From assembly GCA_035712365.1 (NCBI GenBank), contig DASTAW010000015.1, positions 1 through 64,000 on the forward strand: 64,000 nt of DNA, written 5' to 3'. The stretch comes from Terriglobia bacterium (lineage in GTDB: Bacteria > Acidobacteriota > Terriglobia > UBA7540). Shown here piece by piece: positions 63,165 through 64,000 of this stretch (positions within the stretch are counted from its first letter, which is position 1; every line of letters begins with the position of its first letter). Position numbers and translations under genes: made by a program. The notes under the pieces were generated by a model. The model saw nothing but the letters and a program-made list of their open reading frames with translations. It searched no databases and was not told where the DNA came from.

Positions 63165-63989
63165 ATGACTTCGTCTTCTGGAACCACCATGACCGGGTCA
63201 ACAGCTTTCGACGAAGTTGCTGAGACGTATGATGCCAGCTTCACAAATTCACCCATCGGGTCCGCGCAGCGTAAGGCGGTTTGGAAGGAAATTGACCGGA
63301 CTTTCACAGCCGGGCAGCAGGTGCTGGAAATCAACTGTGGAACCGGGATAGACGCATTGCACCTGGCAGCGCGAGGCGTTCACGTGACGGCATGCGATTC
63401 GGCGCCACGGATGATTGCGGTTGCGCGGCGGCGGGCGGACCCTGGCGCGATGTCAGCCACAATCAATTTCAGAGTGCTGGCCAACGAGCAGATCGGAATT
63501 CTGAAGTGCGAAGGGCCTTTTGATGGAATCCTCTCAAACTTCTCAGGGCTGAACTGCATTCCCGATCCATCCGTCCTGGCCGGCGACCTGGCCCAGATGG
63601 TAAAAGTACGGAGCAAGATGGTCCTGTGCCTGTTCGGGCGTTTCTGCGCCTGGGAAGTTTTCTGGTATCTCTCGCGAGGCAACATCCGCAAGGCAGTACG
63701 GCGGTTGATGCCAGGAAGACAGTCCGCTGCTCTTTCTGCCGGCTCCGAAATCAAGGTCTGGTACCACTCTGTACGGCAGTTGAAGAAAGCCTTTATCCCT
63801 CACTTTCGGCTGCTGGCATGGAAAGGTGTGGGAGTGACGGTCCCGCCTTCGTATCTGGATTTTCTTGCGGCCGGCTACCCACGCTTGTTTCGCTTCGCAT
63901 CCGAAATCGATCCCTGGCTTGGCGAATGCCCCGGCTTTCGTGCGATGGCTGACCACATGCTCCTTGTTTTTGAGAGGACCGAACGATGA
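63165..63989 (+). CDS. SAM-dependent methyltransferase
   Basis: 274 residues, 5 bases after protein 4. Motif I is 'QQVLEINCGTGIDALHLA', then 'VTACDSAPRMIAVARRRA', 'FDGILSNFSGLNCIPD' and a motif III-like 'VKVRSKMVLCLFGR', the general class I methyltransferase pattern. Its C-terminal half contains a hydrophobic, aromatic stretch ('FCAWEVFWYLSRGNIRKAVRRLM'), suggestive of a lipid or lipid-linked substrate. Because it directly follows four radical SAM genes it is likely part of the same pathway. Its stop overlaps the next ATG (ATGA at 63986-63989). Confidence 0.85.
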   Translation: MTSSSGTTMTGSTAFDEVAETYDASFTNSPIGSAQRKAVWKEIDRTFTAGQQVLEINCGTGIDALHLAARGVHVTACDSAPRMIAVARRRADPGAMSATINFRVLANEQIGILKCEGPFDGILSNFSGLNCIPDPSVLAGDLAQMVKVRSKMVLCLFGRFCAWEVFWYLSRGNIRKAVRRLMPGRQSAALSAGSEIKVWYHSVRQLKKAFIPHFRLLAWKGVGVTVPPSYLDFLAAGYPRLFRFASEIDPWLGECPGFRAMADHMLLVFERTER

Positions 63990-64000
63990 ACGCAAAAACT
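63986..64000 (+). CDS. Start of next gene (partial)
   Basis: The ATG at 63986 overlaps the methyltransferase stop as ATGA and opens MNAKT before the window ends. Translational coupling makes it a likely real gene of the same operon, but nothing about its product can be said. Confidence 0.4.

Noticed and set aside
1-64000. CRISPR arrays, tRNA/rRNA genes, transposases and prophage genes
   Set aside because: No regularly spaced repeats, cloverleaf-like segments, integrase, transposase or phage structural genes were recognised on either strand.

Overview
The window looks like a chromosomal segment of an Acidobacteriota-type bacterium. This is inferred from gene content, not from a marker gene: a very large Oar-like TonB-dependent receptor with an N-terminal carboxypeptidase-regulatory domain next to an FG-GAP/UnbV (CRTAC1-type) protein and a TPR protein, O-antigen-ligase genes paired with TPR proteins, a c-type cytochrome fused to a beta-barrel, and uniformly GC-rich DNA. 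I saw no rRNA, tRNA, CRISPR array, transposase or phage gene.

The window is dominated by cell-surface polysaccharide genes. Block 1 (minus strand, about 23.3 kb down to base 1) starts with a PilZ protein and a NusG/UpxY-like antiterminator. It then runs through a TPR protein, a Wzy-type polymerase, rmlA-rmlB-rmlD-rmlC (dTDP-L-rhamnose), a Wzc-like tyrosine autokinase, a Wza-like export protein, a Wzx-like flippase, GDP-mannose 4,6-dehydratase, two methyltransferases, an inositol-monophosphatase-like protein with an altered active site, and six glycosyltransferases, the last cut by the window edge. Between 5.8 and 9.3 kb there are duplicated gene ends and a glycosyltransferase remnant, a sign of past recombination.

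The middle (23.8-39.4 kb, minus strand) is less specialised: an atypical LuxR-type regulator, a secreted M48 metalloprotease, a TonB receptor / TPR / CRTAC1-like operon, a Tat-exported TIM-barrel protein, and a central-carbon set (zwf, pgi, polyphosphate glucokinase) that makes and consumes glucose-6-phosphate.

Block 2 (39.8-51.3 kb, minus strand) is a second, tightly packed exopolysaccharide operon: a double HPr-kinase-like protein, a nucleotidyltransferase-fold protein, a WcaJ-like priming transferase, a Wzz-like protein without kinase, a flippase, a polymerase and two GT4 glycosyltransferases. It lacks the export protein found in block 1, and block 1 lacks the priming transferase found here, so the two may cooperate.

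A sensor kinase / response regulator pair (51.5-54.0 kb) is divergent from block 3 on the plus strand (54.2-64 kb): a cytochrome-c/beta-barrel fusion, a third polymerase/ligase, four consecutive cobalamin-type radical SAM proteins in two paralogous pairs, a methyltransferase, and the first codons of another gene. This run of four radical SAM genes attached to a polysaccharide locus, together with the double HprK-like protein, is the best candidate for undescribed biochemistry here.
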